Source of the DNA: an uncultured Mycoplasma sp.
GTDB lineage: Bacteria; Bacillota_I; Bacilli_A; RF39; UBA660
Direction of reading: 5' to 3'
Assembly: GCA_947565485.1 (NCBI GenBank)
Contig: CANOGG010000044.1
Coordinates: 1 to 8,370 of the forward strand
DNA length: 8,370 nt
A program made the position numbers and the translations under genes. Positions 1-7,557 of the stretch are shown piece after piece. Below the pieces are notes generated by a model. That model did not search any database. It saw nothing but the letters and a program-made list of their open reading frames with translations, and had not been told where the DNA came from. Positions within the stretch are counted from its first letter, which is position 1; every line of letters begins with the position of its first letter.

Positions 1-360
1 AGATATCATAGAAGACCAGGTTCAATGGGTACAATGCGACCAAAAAGAGTTTTAAAAGGTAAAAAGTTATCAGGACATATGGGAACTGATACGATAACTA
101 TTCAAAATTTGGAAGTTATTGAAGTAAATGAAAATGAGAACTATATTTTAGTTAGTGGAAATATTCCAGGAGCAAAAAATTCATTAGTATTAATTAAGTC
201 TGCGGTAAAGAACAATAGAAAGAAAAATCCAAAAGATATTTTGGTTTATGAAGAGAGTATTGTTGATGAGGTAGTAGAAGAAGTAGCAGAGGTAACAGAA
301 GTTACAGAGAACGTAGAAAATACTAATGAGACAGTAGAAAATCCTGGAGAAAACGCCTAG
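1..360 (+). CDS. rplC: 50S ribosomal protein L3, C-terminal part (5' end outside window)
   Basis: L3 is an early-assembly protein of the large subunit that binds 23S rRNA near its 3' end, with a loop reaching toward the peptidyl transferase centre. Frame 1 is open from the first base to TAG at 358-360, giving 119 residues. The visible segment starts with HRRPGS and continues with [10 protein letters not shown], both diagnostic of the conserved part of L3, followed by [18 protein letters not shown], the normal family C-terminus. The protein then runs on: a basic NNRKKNPK stretch leads into about 36 residues (bases 250-357) with 12 Glu and one Asp and no Lys or Arg. Such a tail is not part of the core fold and probably lies on the ribosome surface. 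The ATG at 25 is an internal methionine, not the start. rplD follows after 20 bases. Confidence 0.97.
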   Translation, partial: RYHRRPGSMGTMRPKRVLKGKKLSGHMGTDTITIQNLEVIEVNENENYILVSGNIPGAKNSLVLIKSAVKNNRKKNPKDILVYEESIVDEVVEEVAEVTEVTENVENTNETVENPGENA

Positions 361-380
361 TTTTCTAGAAAGGAAAAATT

Positions 381-1001
381 ATGAAGATAACTGTAAAAAA
401 TACGAAAGCAGAGAAAGTAAAAGATTTAACTTTAGCTGATAGCGTTTGGAATATTGAAGCGAATGATTTAGCTCTAAAGAAAATGATTAAGTTACAACTT
501 GATTCCATGAGACAAGGTACACATAAGACGAAGACTCGTAGCGAAGTTTCTGGTGGTGGTAGAAAACCTTGGAAACAAAAAGGAACAGGTAGAGCAAGAC
601 AAGGTAGTATTCGCGCTACGCAATGGCGAGGTGGCGGAATTGCTGGTGGTGTTGTGCCACGTGATTATACTTTCAGTATTAATAAAAAAGAGAGAGTACT
701 AGCTTTAAAGAGTGCGTTAACACATAAAGCTCAAGATAAAGAATTAGTTGTGTTAGATAACATTAACTTAGATAGTTTAAAAACTAAAGAGGCAAAAGAG
801 CTTGTTAAGACTTTGAATATTGAGGGTAAAATCTTGTTTGTAACGAAAGATGATAATGAGAATTTATTTATGGCAACAAGAAATTTAGGCTATGCTTATT
901 ACATAACAAGTGATGAGATTAACTGTTTAGATTTAGTTAATGCAGATGTTCTTGTTTGTGATGAGGCAGCAGTTAAGAGTATCGAGGAGGTGCTTAAATA
1001 A
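381..1001 (+). CDS. rplD: 50S ribosomal protein L4
   Basis: L4 binds 23S rRNA domain I early in assembly, and its long loop lines the exit-tunnel constriction together with L22. In some bacteria it also represses its own operon, but no leader is in view to test that here. The product is 206 residues, the usual length. The tunnel loop is clear at residues 55-88, with the [20 protein letters not shown] signature followed by RGGG. Just after it, most Bacillota have a VFGP-like segment where this protein has [10 protein letters not shown], a mild divergence. The globular domain includes ELVVLDN near residues 121-127. The start ATG has AAAGGA at 369-374 with six bases of spacing. The stop codon overlaps the rplW start in TAATG, which suggests translational coupling. 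Confidence 0.98.
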   Translation: MKITVKNTKAEKVKDLTLADSVWNIEANDLALKKMIKLQLDSMRQGTHKTKTRSEVSGGGRKPWKQKGTGRARQGSIRATQWRGGGIAGGVVPRDYTFSINKKERVLALKSALTHKAQDKELVVLDNINLDSLKTKEAKELVKTLNIEGKILFVTKDDNENLFMATRNLGYAYYITSDEINCLDLVNADVLVCDEAAVKSIEEVLK

Positions 1002-1279
1002 TGAAAGATTATGCAGATATTATTTATTCACCAGTTATTACTGAGAAAAGTGCACTTAAGATGCAAGATGAAAATGTATATACATTTAAAGTAGCAAAGA
1101 ATGCGACTAAGCCCCAAATTAAAACAGCGATAGAAAGAGCTTTTGGAGTTAAGGTTGTGAGTGTAAATACATTAAATACTAAACCAAAAAAGCGTAGAGT
1201 TGGAAGATATACAGGTATGACTAAGACTTATAAGAAAGCAATAGTTACACTTGATAAAGACTCTAAAATAGAGATATAG
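1001..1279 (+). CDS. rplW: 50S ribosomal protein L23
   Basis: L23 sits at the exit of the nascent-peptide tunnel and is the docking site for trigger factor and part of the contact surface for the signal recognition particle. The 92-residue length is typical. The N-terminal YSPVITEKS segment (residues 9-17), [19 protein letters not shown] (27-45) and FGVKV (48-52) are family hallmarks. They are followed by the basic loop with [10 protein letters not shown] and [11 protein letters not shown]. The ATG overlaps the last base of the rplD stop, and GAGGAGG at 984-990 lies inside the end of rplD at a good distance. The TAG stop at 1277-1279 is the first part of TAGGAGG, which supplies the Shine-Dalgarno site of rplB. 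Confidence 0.98.
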   Translation: MKDYADIIYSPVITEKSALKMQDENVYTFKVAKNATKPQIKTAIERAFGVKVVSVNTLNTKPKKRRVGRYTGMTKTYKKAIVTLDKDSKIEI

Positions 1280-1291
1280 GAGGAGTAAGGT

Positions 1292-2122
1292 ATGGCAATT
1301 AAGAAATATAAACCAACGACAAATGGTCGCCGGGGAATGACTACTCTAGTAAATGAAGAGCTTACTACTAGTACTCCCTCTAAGAATTTACTCAAGAGTA
1401 TATCAAAAACTGGTGGTAGAAATAATCAAGGTAGAATGACAGTTCGCCATATTGGTGGAGGAGCTAAGAGAAAATACCGTGTTATTGATTTTAAACGTAA
1501 TAAGATTGGCGTTACTGGTAGGGTAGCAACAATTGAATATGATCCAAATAGAAGTGCAAATATTGCTTTAATTAATTATCGTGATGGTGAGAAGAGATAT
1601 ATTATTGCACCAAAGGGATTAAAGGTAGGAATGATAATAGAGAATGGTAGAGAGGCTGATATAAAAGTTGGAAATGCTTTACCACTTGAGGTTATTCCAG
1701 TAGGTACTGTGGTTCATGCAATAGAACTTAAACCAGGAAAAGGTGCAGAAATGGCGCGTTCAGCTGGTACTTCAGCACAAATACTTGGTCGTGATGGAAA
1801 ATATGTTATATTGAGATTACAATCAGGTGAGACAAGAAAAGTACTTGGTACTTGTATGGCGACTATTGGTGTTGTCGGTAATGAAGATTATGAGCTTGTT
1901 AATTTAGGTAAAGCAGGACGTAAACGTCATTTAGGTGTGAGACCTACAAATAGAGGTAGTGTAATGAATCCTAATGACCATCCACATGGTGGTGGTGAGG
2001 GACGTACACCAGTAGGACGTAAGAGTCCAATGACTCCTTGGGGTAAACCAGCACTTGGATATAAGACAAGAAAAAGTAAAAAGGCTTCTAGCAAGTTAAT
2101 TGTTAGTAGAAAGAAAAAATAG
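1292..2122 (+). CDS. rplB: 50S ribosomal protein L2
   Basis: L2 is one of the most conserved large-subunit proteins; it is needed for subunit association and sits close to the peptidyl transferase centre. The product has 276 residues, the usual length. It begins with [17 protein letters not shown], typical of Bacillota L2. The RNA-binding core includes [20 protein letters not shown] (residues 41-60) and [14 protein letters not shown] (81-94). The C-terminal landmark [10 protein letters not shown] (229-238) carries the conserved histidine region, followed by [19 protein letters not shown] (242-260). AGGAGG at 1278-1283 lies eight bases before the ATG and overlaps the rplW stop. Early codons include CGC CGG, so the CGG arginine codon is in use, unlike in some mycoplasmas. 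The stop again forms TAGGAGG with the next site. Confidence 0.99.
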   Translation: MAIKKYKPTTNGRRGMTTLVNEELTTSTPSKNLLKSISKTGGRNNQGRMTVRHIGGGAKRKYRVIDFKRNKIGVTGRVATIEYDPNRSANIALINYRDGEKRYIIAPKGLKVGMIIENGREADIKVGNALPLEVIPVGTVVHAIELKPGKGAEMARSAGTSAQILGRDGKYVILRLQSGETRKVLGTCMATIGVVGNEDYELVNLGKAGRKRHLGVRPTNRGSVMNPNDHPHGGGEGRTPVGRKSPMTPWGKPALGYKTRKSKKASSKLIVSRKKK

Positions 2123-2130
2123 GAGGAACT

Positions 2131-2394
2131 ATGGCAAGAAGTTTGAAAAAAGGGCCTTATGTATTCGAAAGATTACTTAAGCGCGTACAAGAACTAAATA
2201 AAAATAATAAAAAAGAAGTTATTAAAACTTGGTCTCGTCGTTCAACTATTTATCCTGATTTTGTAGGACATACTATTGCAGTTCATAATGGGAAAGAATT
2301 TATTCCGGTATATATTACTGAGGATATGGTAGGTCACAAACTTGGAGAATTTTCACAAACTCGTAAGTTTGGTGGACATGCGGGACAAAAGTAG
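2131..2394 (+). CDS. rpsS: 30S ribosomal protein S19
   Basis: S19 binds the 3' domain of 16S rRNA in the head of the small subunit, forms a complex with S13 and contacts the A-site tRNA and the 23S bridge. The protein has 87 residues, slightly shorter than the usual 90-93 because the C-terminal tail ends right after [19 protein letters not shown] at the N-terminus, [20 protein letters not shown] (residues 32-51) and the [12 protein letters not shown] stretch are all family signatures. AGGAGG at 2121-2126 overlaps the rplB stop codon and is only four bases from the ATG. The TAG stop continues directly into the rplV Shine-Dalgarno site. Confidence 0.98.
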   Translation: MARSLKKGPYVFERLLKRVQELNKNNKKEVIKTWSRRSTIYPDFVGHTIAVHNGKEFIPVYITEDMVGHKLGEFSQTRKFGGHAGQK

Positions 2395-2398
2395 GAGG
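2393..2398 (+). promoter_or_regulatory. Shine-Dalgarno site that decides the rplV start
   Basis: AGGAGG shares its first two bases with the rpsS stop codon. Two tandem ATG codons follow, at 2402 and 2405, giving spacings of three and six bases. Six is close to the optimum, so 2405 is the preferred start. Confidence 0.8.
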
Positions 2399-2404
2399 TA
2401 AATG

Positions 2405-2755
2405 ATGGAGACTTATGCAATACATAAGGGAGCTATGATTGCCCCTAGAAAAGCAAGAATGACTCTTGATTTAGTTCGTGGAAAAGATGTTGTAACAGCA
2501 CAAGCAATATTAGAAAATACTAATACAAAAGCTGCAAGACTTATTTTGAAAGTCTTAAATAGTGCAATAGCTAATGCGGTTAATAATGAGGGAGCTCGCG
2601 AGAGTGACTTAGTAATTAGTGAATGTTACATTAATCCAGGACAAGTTTATAAGAGAATTAAATTTGCGAGTCGTGGAAATGTTGATCGAAGAGATAAGAG
2701 AACAAGTCATATCACAATTAAAGTGAGTGACGGTGTAGCGAAGGAGGAAGCATAA
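2405..2755 (+). CDS. rplV: 50S ribosomal protein L22
   Basis: L22 contacts several 23S rRNA domains and sends a long beta-hairpin into the exit tunnel opposite L4. Reading from the second of two tandem ATGs gives 116 residues; the ATG at 2402 would add one methionine. The helical body shows the conserved [15 protein letters not shown] (about residues 13-27) and [15 protein letters not shown] (49-63). [19 protein letters not shown] covers the hairpin, where many relatives have GP.LKR.RPRA(Q/R)GRA, so the tip is somewhat divergent. [12 protein letters not shown] is the standard last strand, followed by a short GVAKEEA tail. The AGGAGG at 2393-2398 is six bases from this start. The stop overlaps the rpsC start in TAATG, and a GGAGG just before the end serves rpsC. 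Confidence 0.97.
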   Translation: METYAIHKGAMIAPRKARMTLDLVRGKDVVTAQAILENTNTKAARLILKVLNSAIANAVNNEGARESDLVISECYINPGQVYKRIKFASRGNVDRRDKRTSHITIKVSDGVAKEEA

Positions 2756-3432
2756 TGGGTCAGAAAGTTAATCCTATAGGTTTTAGACTTGGAGTTAATA
2801 AAGATTGGGAATCTAAATGGTATGCTGGTAAAGATTATGCCGAAGTTCTTAATAAAGACATTAAGATTAGAGAATATTTAGAGAAAAAACTTAAAGATGC
2901 TGCAGTTGCTTCAGTCCTTATTGAGAGAAGAAAATCAAGAATTGATGTTACAATTAATACGGCTAAACCAGGTGTAATAATTGGTAAAGGTGGAGAAGAT
3001 ATTGAGAAACTTCGGAAAGAAATTAAACGTTTAGTTAATGAAGATGTTTATGTCAATATTGTCGAAGTTAAAAATCCAGATTTGAATGCGAAGTTAGTAG
3101 CGCAAAATATTGCTGCACAAATTGAAGCTAGAGCACCATTTAGAAGTGCGCAAAAAAGAGCGATTAGAAATACAATGAAAGCGGGAGCTAGAGGAATTAA
3201 GACCAGTGTTTCTGGACGTCTTGGAGGAGCTGAGATGGCTAGGACAGAGGGTTATACCGAGGGAACTGTTCCACTTCATACGATTAGAGCAGATGTTGAT
3301 TATGCGACTGCTGAGGCTGATACAACATATGGTAAGATTGGTGTAAAAGTTTGGATATACAAGAATGAAATTCTTCCTACGAAAAATACGAGAAAAGGAG
3401 ATGGATCTCATGTTAATGCCAAAGAAAACTAA
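2755..3432 (+). CDS. rpsC: 30S ribosomal protein S3
   Basis: S3 lies in the head of the small subunit at the mRNA entrance, binds S10 and S14, and takes part in mRNA unwinding with S4 and S5. The 225-residue product starts [13 protein letters not shown], the universal S3 N-terminus. A type-II KH domain follows, with GVIIGKGG at residues 73-80. The C-terminal domain has [20 protein letters not shown] and the [12 protein letters not shown] motif, then [15 protein letters not shown]. The C-terminus carries a roughly 17-residue basic and polar tail after ILP, and that tail also encodes the rplP ribosome site and start. The ATG lies in a TAATG overlap with rplV. A 23-base overlap with rplP at the 3' end implies coupled translation. 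Confidence 0.98.
   Translation: MGQKVNPIGFRLGVNKDWESKWYAGKDYAEVLNKDIKIREYLEKKLKDAAVASVLIERRKSRIDVTINTAKPGVIIGKGGEDIEKLRKEIKRLVNEDVYVNIVEVKNPDLNAKLVAQNIAAQIEARAPFRSAQKRAIRNTMKAGARGIKTSVSGRLGGAEMARTEGYTEGTVPLHTIRADVDYATAEADTTYGKIGVKVWIYKNEILPTKNTRKGDGSHVNAKEN
3395..3400 (+). promoter_or_regulatory. Shine-Dalgarno site that decides the rplP start
   Basis: AAGGAG lies inside the last codons of rpsC, nine bases before the ATG at 3410. It favours that start, whose product begins MLMPKK as in Bacillota L16, over the in-frame upstream ATG at 3365. Confidence 0.85.
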
Positions 3433-3844
3433 ACATAGAAAACCTCATAGACTTACTTATGATGGTAAAGCCAAAGGTAATATAGAACTTCATTTTGGAG
3501 AGTATGGTTTAAAGGCTCAAGAGGGAGCTTGGATAACAGCTAGACAAATAGAGGCAGCTCGTATTGCAATGACACGTTATATGAAGCGTGGAGGAAAAGT
3601 ATGGATAAATATATTTCCTCATTTGGCGTTAACACGTAAACCACTTGAAACTCGTCAAGGTAAAGGTAAAGGTAACGTGGAAGATTGGGTAGCAGTTGTT
3701 AAGAAAGGTAAGATTATGTTTGAGATTGCTGGTGTTGATGAGGCAGTAGCAAGAGAGGCGCTTCGTCTGGCAAGTCATAAATTACCGATTAAGACAAAAT
3801 TTGTAAAGAAAGATGAGAAAGTTGGTGACTCTAATGGAAATTAA
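3410..3844 (+). CDS. rplP: 50S ribosomal protein L16
   Basis: L16 binds 23S rRNA helices next to the A-site tRNA elbow and is a late assembly protein. From ATG 3410 the product has 144 residues, the usual Bacillota length, and begins [14 protein letters not shown]. Conserved stretches include [29 protein letters not shown] (about residues 45-64) and [19 protein letters not shown] contains the arginine that is hydroxylated in E. coli L16. It ends with [20 protein letters not shown]. The frame stays open upstream to an ATG at 3365, but the extra 15 residues do not match the family and lack a ribosome site. The gene overlaps rpsC by 23 bases and rpmC by 11, placing it in a coupled chain. Confidence 0.98.
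   Translation: MLMPKKTKHRKPHRLTYDGKAKGNIELHFGEYGLKAQEGAWITARQIEAARIAMTRYMKRGGKVWINIFPHLALTRKPLETRQGKGKGNVEDWVAVVKKGKIMFEIAGVDEAVAREALRLASHKLPIKTKFVKKDEKVGDSNGN
3824..3828 (+). promoter_or_regulatory. Weak Shine-Dalgarno site for rpmC
   Basis: GGTGA lies within the end of rplP, five bases before the ATG at 3834. It matches only the GGTGA part of the extended consensus AGAAAGGAGGTGATC, so rpmC probably depends largely on ribosomes finishing rplP. Confidence 0.5.
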
Positions 3845-4046
3845 AGTTTTAAGAGAACTTTCTAACAAGGAATTAGAAGGAAAAATAAGAGAGGCTAAGA
3901 AAGAATTATTTAGTCTTAGAATGAAACAATCTACTGGTACTTTAGAGAAACCTTCGAAAATTAAAGAACTTAGAAAAGATGTAGCGAGAATGAAAACAAT
4001 TATGCGTGAAAGAGAAATTTTAGAGGAGGGTACTCATGGAGAATAG
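3834..4046 (+). CDS. rpmC: 50S ribosomal protein L29
   Basis: L29 is a small helical-hairpin protein next to L23 at the tunnel exit, where it contributes to the docking area for nascent-chain factors. From ATG 3834 the product has 70 residues, near the usual 60-70, and begins [17 protein letters not shown], as in other L29 proteins. The second half, [20 protein letters not shown] with MRERE, is the other conserved helix. The C-terminal ILEEGTHGE extension is where the rpsQ ribosome site is encoded. An in-frame ATG at 3813 would add seven residues not usual for the family and lacks a clear ribosome site, so I prefer 3834. The gene starts 11 bases inside rplP and ends 11 bases inside rpsQ. Confidence 0.93.
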   Translation: MEIKVLRELSNKELEGKIREAKKELFSLRMKQSTGTLEKPSKIKELRKDVARMKTIMREREILEEGTHGE

Positions 4047-4290
4047 ACAAGAATTAGTGGGAAGAGTTGTAAGTAATAAAAATGATAAGACGATTACAGT
4101 TTTAATTGAGACTTATAAGACTCATCCTCTTTATAAAAAACGTGTTAAATATTCAAAAAAATATACTGCTCATGATGAAAAGAATGAAGCTAGTGTGGGA
4201 GATACAGTTAGAATAAGAGCTACAAGACCATTATCAAAAACTAAGAGATATGAACTTGTAGAAATCACTTCTAAGGCTGTAATTCTATAG
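4036..4290 (+). CDS. rpsQ: 30S ribosomal protein S17
   Basis: S17 is a primary 16S rRNA-binding protein with an OB fold, acting early in assembly of the small-subunit body. The product has 84 residues, the usual length. [20 protein letters not shown] (residues 7-26) is the first half of the barrel. [19 protein letters not shown] (30-48) and [20 protein letters not shown] (55-74) are the diagnostic motifs. AGGAGG at 4024-4029, inside rpmC, is six bases before the ATG, and the two genes overlap by 11 bases. The TAG stop at 4288-4290 begins the TAGGAGG used by rplN. Confidence 0.98.
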   Translation: MENRQELVGRVVSNKNDKTITVLIETYKTHPLYKKRVKYSKKYTAHDEKNEASVGDTVRIRATRPLSKTKRYELVEITSKAVIL

Positions 4291-4300
4291 GAGGTAAATC

Positions 4301-4669
4301 ATGGTTCAACAGGAAACAAGATTAAAAGTTGCGGATAATACTGGTGCTCGTGAGTTACTAGTTATTAGAGTTATGGGTGGTTCAAAAGTTAAGTCTGCTA
4401 ATATTGGTGATGTTGTAGTAGGAACAGTAAAGAAAGCTATTCCAAATTCAAATATGAAGAAGGGTAAAGTAGTTAAGGCTGTTATTGTTAGAACTGTTCA
4501 AGGTATTAGAAGAAAAGATGGTAGCTATATTAAGTTTGATGACAATGCTTGTGTTATTATTAAGGATGATAAATCTCCAGTAGGTACAAGAGTTCTTGGA
4601 CCGGTAGCAAGAGAACTTCGGGAAAAAGATTATATGAAGATTGTATCTCTAGCTAAGGAAGTTATATAG
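4301..4669 (+). CDS. rplN: 50S ribosomal protein L14
   Basis: L14 sits on the subunit interface, where it forms bridges to 16S rRNA and pairs with L19; silencing factors such as RsfS also dock on it. The length, 122 residues, is exactly that usual for the family. It starts [20 protein letters not shown], the conserved N-terminus. [20 protein letters not shown] (about residues 36-55) and the [21 protein letters not shown] region follow. It ends [20 protein letters not shown] with VSLAKEVI, all typical. AGGAGG at 4289-4294 overlaps the rpsQ stop and is six bases before the ATG. Its own TAG stop is likewise built into TAGGAGG for rplX. Confidence 0.99.
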   Translation: MVQQETRLKVADNTGARELLVIRVMGGSKVKSANIGDVVVGTVKKAIPNSNMKKGKVVKAVIVRTVQGIRRKDGSYIKFDDNACVIIKDDKSPVGTRVLGPVARELREKDYMKIVSLAKEVI

Positions 4670-4681
4670 GAGGCTTAAATT

Positions 4682-4948
4682 ATGATGAAGATTAAGTTAG
4701 GCGATGAAGTTTTAGTTATTGCTGGTCGTGATAAAGGTAAGAGTGGTAAAGTAATTAAGACTTTAAGAAATGATGACAAAGTTGTCGTTGAGGGAATTAA
4801 TATAGTTAAAAAACACGTTAAACCAAATAATCAAAACCAAAATGGTGGGATATTTGATATAGAGGCTCCTATTCACGTATCTAATGTTAAGAAAATAGAA
4901 GCTAAAAAACAAGAAAAAGCTACAAAAAAAGAAAGTAAAGTTAAGTAG
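4682..4948 (+). CDS. rplX: 50S ribosomal protein L24, short C-terminus
   Basis: L24 is an assembly initiator of the large subunit that binds the 5' end of 23S rRNA and lies near the tunnel exit. The KOW domain is clear: [20 protein letters not shown] (residues 3-22), then [16 protein letters not shown] (35-50) and [10 protein letters not shown] (60-69). The product has 88 residues, whereas about 100-105 is usual. After HVSNV, relatives continue into a further conserved segment with an RVGYK-like motif. Here it is replaced by a lysine- and glutamate-rich tail, [19 protein letters not shown]. Only ten bases remain before rplE, so the missing part is not hidden in another frame. ATG 4682 is eight bases from AGGAGG (4668-4673); a second ATG at 4685 would give 87 residues. 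Confidence 0.95.
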   Translation: MMKIKLGDEVLVIAGRDKGKSGKVIKTLRNDDKVVVEGINIVKKHVKPNNQNQNGGIFDIEAPIHVSNVKKIEAKKQEKATKKESKVK

Positions 4949-4958
4949 GTGAATATTT

Positions 4959-5498
4959 ATGAGTAATTATAAGAAATTATATGATGAGAAAATTGTCAAA
5001 AGTTTAAAAGACGAGTTTAAATATTCAAGTATAATGCAAGTACCAAAGTTAGAGAAAATAGTTGTGAATATGGGTTGTGGTGATGGTGCGCATGACCATA
5101 AATTCATAGATGCTGCTAAAAATGACTTAGAGATTATAACGGGTCAGAAGGCGGTAGTAACAAAAGCTAAGAAGTCTATTGCAGGATTCAAGTTACGTGA
5201 GGGTCAAGCAATTGGTGTAAAAGTAACACTTCGTGGAGAGAAAATGTATGACTTCATGGAGAAGCTTATTAGAGTATCACTTCCACGAGTAAGAGACTTT
5301 AGAGGTGTATCTAAGACCGCTTTTGATGGAAATGGAAACTATACTTTAGGTATTAAGGAACAATTGATATTTCCAGAAATAGAATATGATAATGTAGTTA
5401 AGGTTCGTGGAATGGATATTGTATTTGTTACTACGGCTAAAACTAATGAAGAAGCTCATGCTTTATTAAAGGCATTTGGAATGCCTTTTAAGAATTAA
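4959..5498 (+). CDS. rplE: 50S ribosomal protein L5
   Basis: L5 binds 5S rRNA with L18, anchors it to the central protuberance and contacts the P-site tRNA and S13. The product has 179 residues, the standard length. It begins with [20 protein letters not shown], followed by [19 protein letters not shown] (about residues 28-46), the conserved first strand. [20 protein letters not shown] (62-81), IGVKVTLRG and [11 protein letters not shown] (108-118) match the family closely. FPEIEYDN and the [16 protein letters not shown] segment are near the end. The start is supported by AGGTGA at 4947-4952, six bases upstream and overlapping the rplX stop. In E. coli this junction is the S8 repressor site; I see no comparable structure here. 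Confidence 0.98.
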   Translation: MSNYKKLYDEKIVKSLKDEFKYSSIMQVPKLEKIVVNMGCGDGAHDHKFIDAAKNDLEIITGQKAVVTKAKKSIAGFKLREGQAIGVKVTLRGEKMYDFMEKLIRVSLPRVRDFRGVSKTAFDGNGNYTLGIKEQLIFPEIEYDNVVKVRGMDIVFVTTAKTNEEAHALLKAFGMPFKN

Positions 5499-5509
5499 GG
5501 AGGCAAGTC

Positions 5510-5695
5510 ATGGCTAAAAAGAGTATGATTATTAAAAATAAAAGGACTCCTAAATATAAGGTTCGTGCTTATACTAGATGTGAGAGATGTGGAAGACCTC
5601 ATGGAGTAATGCGTAAATTTGGTATATGCCGTATTTGTTTTAGAGAGCTTGCTAACGAGGGTAAAATACCTGGCGTTAAGAAGTCAAGTTGGTAA
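5510..5695 (+). CDS. rpsN: 30S ribosomal protein S14, zinc-binding type Z
   Basis: S14 assembles late into the head of the small subunit, contacting S3, S10 and S19. This is the 61-residue form with a zinc ribbon: Cys24, Cys27, Cys40 and Cys43 in a CX2C-X12-CX2C arrangement (the same type is called rpsZ or rpsN1 in some genomes). [12 protein letters not shown] and the [20 protein letters not shown] core are as in other Bacillota. Many Bacillota also carry a longer cysteine-free paralogue elsewhere that is used when zinc is scarce; none is in this window. AAGGAGG at 5497-5503 overlaps the rplE TAA stop and is six bases from the ATG. Confidence 0.98.
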   Translation: MAKKSMIIKNKRTPKYKVRAYTRCERCGRPHGVMRKFGICRICFRELANEGKIPGVKKSSW

Positions 5696-5712
5696 GGAAG
5701 GAGGAATTTTAG

Positions 5713-6108
5713 ATGGTTCAAGATAAAATTGCAGATATGCTTACAAGAATTCGTAATGCTATTCAAATGAAATATGAAACAGTAGAAGTTATTGGAACAA
5801 AAATGACTGTGGGAATTGCTGAAATTCTTAAAAGGGAAGGTTATATTTTAGATTATGTAAATGAGAAGAATGTAACTGGAGATAAATTAACACTAACTTT
5901 AAAGTATGGTGAGAGAAAAGAAAGAGTTATCACTGGACTTAAGAGAATTAGTAAGTCAGGGTTACGTGTGTATGCGAAAGCTGATGAAATTCCTCGAGTT
6001 CTTAATGGACTTGGAATTGCAATCATTTCGACTTCTAAAGGTCTTATGACGGATAAAGAAGCGAGAAATGCTGGGTTAGGAGGCGAAGTACTTGCCTATA
6101 TTTGGTAA
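5713..6108 (+). CDS. rpsH: 30S ribosomal protein S8
   Basis: S8 is a primary binder of helix 21 of 16S rRNA and organises the central domain of the small subunit; in E. coli it also represses the spc operon. The product has 131 residues, the usual length. The N-terminus, [18 protein letters not shown] (residues 3-20), is the typical first helix. [10 protein letters not shown] follows near residues 36-45. [20 protein letters not shown] and [20 protein letters not shown] (about 106-125) with VLAYIW at the end form the rRNA-binding C-terminal domain. AAGGAGG at 5698-5704 is eight bases from the ATG. The 17-base gap to rpsN contains nothing else. Confidence 0.98.
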   Translation: MVQDKIADMLTRIRNAIQMKYETVEVIGTKMTVGIAEILKREGYILDYVNEKNVTGDKLTLTLKYGERKERVITGLKRISKSGLRVYAKADEIPRVLNGLGIAIISTSKGLMTDKEARNAGLGGEVLAYIW

Positions 6109-6117
6109 GGAAATAAT

Positions 6118-6657
6118 ATGAGTAGAATAGGTAATAGAAAAATAGGGCTTCCAGCAGGCGTTAGTGCAAGTTTAGAGGGAGATATAATTACAGTTAAAGG
6201 TGCTAAAGGCACTTTAACACAAAAGATTCATGAGTTAGTGGAAGTTGTTATAAGCGAGAGTGAAATAGTAACTAAGACTCGTAATGAAAGTAAAGCTGCT
6301 AATGTAAATGTGGGAACAATGAATTCACTTATCAATAATATGGTTATTGGTGTTAGTGAGGGTTATTCTAAAGGGTTAGAAGCTGTTGGTGTTGGTTATC
6401 GTTTTCAAGTAAGTGGCCAAAAGATTAATGTCTCAGCAGGGTTCTCACATCCAGTAGAAGTAATTGTTCCTGAGGGATTAAAAGTAGAGCAAGTAAGTAA
6501 TACAGAGATTACAATTAGCGGTATAGATAAGCAAAAAGTATCTGAGTTTGCGGCTAATGTTCGAAAGATTAGACCACCAGAGCCTTATAAAGGTAAAGGT
6601 ATACGTTATAAAGGCGAACATGTACGTCGTAAAGAAGGTAAGAAAGCTGCTAAATAA
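6118..6657 (+). CDS. rplF: 50S ribosomal protein L6
   Basis: L6 lies beside the sarcin-ricin loop and the L7/L12 stalk base and is required for late assembly of the large subunit. It has two copies of the same alpha-beta fold; 179 residues is the standard length. The first domain opens [15 protein letters not shown] and shows [10 protein letters not shown] (about residues 27-36). The linker is [20 protein letters not shown]. The second domain contains [10 protein letters not shown] and ends with [20 protein letters not shown], the L6 signature. The ribosome site is modest: AAGGA at 6107-6111, overlapping the rpsH stop, six bases from the ATG. A 20-base gap follows before rplR. Confidence 0.98.
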   Translation: MSRIGNRKIGLPAGVSASLEGDIITVKGAKGTLTQKIHELVEVVISESEIVTKTRNESKAANVNVGTMNSLINNMVIGVSEGYSKGLEAVGVGYRFQVSGQKINVSAGFSHPVEVIVPEGLKVEQVSNTEITISGIDKQKVSEFAANVRKIRPPEPYKGKGIRYKGEHVRRKEGKKAAK

Positions 6658-6677
6658 GGTTAGAAAGGTCGGAGATT

Positions 6678-7034
6678 ATGATAAAAAAAGAAGTTCGTAA
6701 CGTAGCACGTAAGAGAAGACATGTGAGAGTTCGCTCAAAGATTAGTGGAACTCCAGAGATTCCAAGACTTAATGTGTTTCGTTCTAATAATGGAATTTAT
6801 GTTCAAGTAATTGATGATGTGAATCGTAAAACCTTAGTTAGCTCATCAACGGTTGAACTTAAAATTAAAAATGGTAGTAATATAGAGGCTGCTAAGTTAG
6901 TAGGAGCTGATATTGCTAAAAAATGTAAAGATGCAAAGATAAAATCTGTTGTTTTTGATAGAGGTGGATACCTTTACCACGGACGTGTTCAAGCTTTAGC
7001 TGAGGCGGCACGTGAAAACGGATTGGAATTCTAG
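6678..7034 (+). CDS. rplR: 50S ribosomal protein L18
   Basis: L18 binds 5S rRNA and, with L5, brings it into the central protuberance of the large subunit. The product has 118 residues, usual for Bacillota. A basic N-terminal arm ([20 protein letters not shown], about residues 12-31) leads into [16 protein letters not shown]. The C-terminal part has [20 protein letters not shown] (from residue 91), then AARENGLEF, all diagnostic. The upstream site is split: AGAAAGG at 6662-6668 matches the 5' half of the extended Shine-Dalgarno consensus, and GGAG follows at 6671-6674, only three bases from the ATG. The [14 protein letters not shown] start fits the family. Confidence 0.98.
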   Translation: MIKKEVRNVARKRRHVRVRSKISGTPEIPRLNVFRSNNGIYVQVIDDVNRKTLVSSSTVELKIKNGSNIEAAKLVGADIAKKCKDAKIKSVVFDRGGYLYHGRVQALAEAARENGLEF

Positions 7035-7049
7035 TGGGAGGTCAAGACA

Positions 7050-7556
7050 ATGAGACAGAAGAAAAATATGGAAGTAAAGAAAAATTTGTTAGAAGAAAAA
7101 GTTATTTCTATTGGTAGAGTAACGAAAGTTACCAAAGGTGGTAGACACTTTAGATTTTCTGCGACTGTAGTTGTTGGAAACCGCAAAGGACTAGTTGGTA
7201 TTGGTAATGGTAAGGCTAATGAAGTGCCAGAGGCAATTAAGAAAGCTTTACAGGCTGCTAATAAGAATGTAACCAAAGTTGCAATAATTGATAATAGAAC
7301 AATACCACATGAAGCAACAGCAAAAGTTGGTAGAGCAGTAGTTATGATTAAGCCGGCGCGTGAAGGTACAGGAGTTATTGCTGGTGGTGCTGCGCGTGCA
7401 GTATTAGAACTTGCAGGTGTTAAAGATATTGTTTCAAAATCACTTGGTTCTAATACAAAGATAAATGTTGCTAAAGCTACTTTGGAAGCTTTGAAATCAC
7501 AAAGAAGTCCACAAAAGATAGCAGCTCTTCGTGGTAAGAAAGTGGAGGAGTTATAA
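7050..7556 (+). CDS. rpsE: 30S ribosomal protein S5
   Basis: S5 lies at the mRNA entrance next to S3 and S4 and affects decoding accuracy; changes in its loop near residue 30 confer spectinomycin resistance in other bacteria. The product has 168 residues, typical of Bacillota. The N-terminal double-stranded-RNA-binding-like domain has [20 protein letters not shown] (residues 15-34), so the spectinomycin loop looks ordinary. [20 protein letters not shown] follows. The C-terminal domain shows [20 protein letters not shown] (84-103) and [18 protein letters not shown] (107-124). GGGAGG at 7036-7041 is eight bases from the ATG. Only one base separates its stop from rplO, so the usual rpmD (L30) gene is not present. 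Confidence 0.98.
   Translation: MRQKKNMEVKKNLLEEKVISIGRVTKVTKGGRHFRFSATVVVGNRKGLVGIGNGKANEVPEAIKKALQAANKNVTKVAIIDNRTIPHEATAKVGRAVVMIKPAREGTGVIAGGAARAVLELAGVKDIVSKSLGSNTKINVAKATLEALKSQRSPQKIAALRGKKVEEL
7544..7548 (+). promoter_or_regulatory. Shine-Dalgarno site that decides the rplO start
   Basis: GGAGG lies within the final codons of rpsE, nine bases before the ATG at 7558. It supports that start over the in-frame ATG at 7531, which lies deep inside rpsE. Confidence 0.75.
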
Positions 7557-7557
7557 T

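Noticed and set aside
362..371. Ten-base perfect palindrome TTTCTAGAAA between rplC and rplD.
   Set aside because: It has no loop, is short and AT-rich, and overlaps the rplD Shine-Dalgarno site; no sign of a terminator or operator.
3365..3409. Upstream in-frame ATG that would extend L16 by 15 residues.
   Set aside because: The added residues do not match L16 and lie within rpsC, and the MLMPKK start at 3410 has a good ribosome site and gives the normal length.
3094..3411. Open frame of 105 codons on the minus strand inside rpsC.
   Set aside because: It lies wholly opposite a clear S3 gene and its translation has no recognisable domain; it is a shadow of the coding bias.
3813..3833. Upstream in-frame ATG that would extend L29 by seven residues.
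   Set aside because: The start at 3834 gives the usual MEIK-type N-terminus; there is no better ribosome site before 3813.
7552..7557. TATAAT just before the rplO start, resembling a -10 promoter box.
   Set aside because: There is no -35 match about 17 bases upstream and it would give a nearly leaderless transcript; in AT-rich sequence this is expected by chance.
7531..7557. Upstream in-frame ATG that would extend L15 by nine residues.
   Set aside because: It lies inside rpsE, and the family N-terminus begins at the methionine encoded at 7558, which has GGAGG in front of it.
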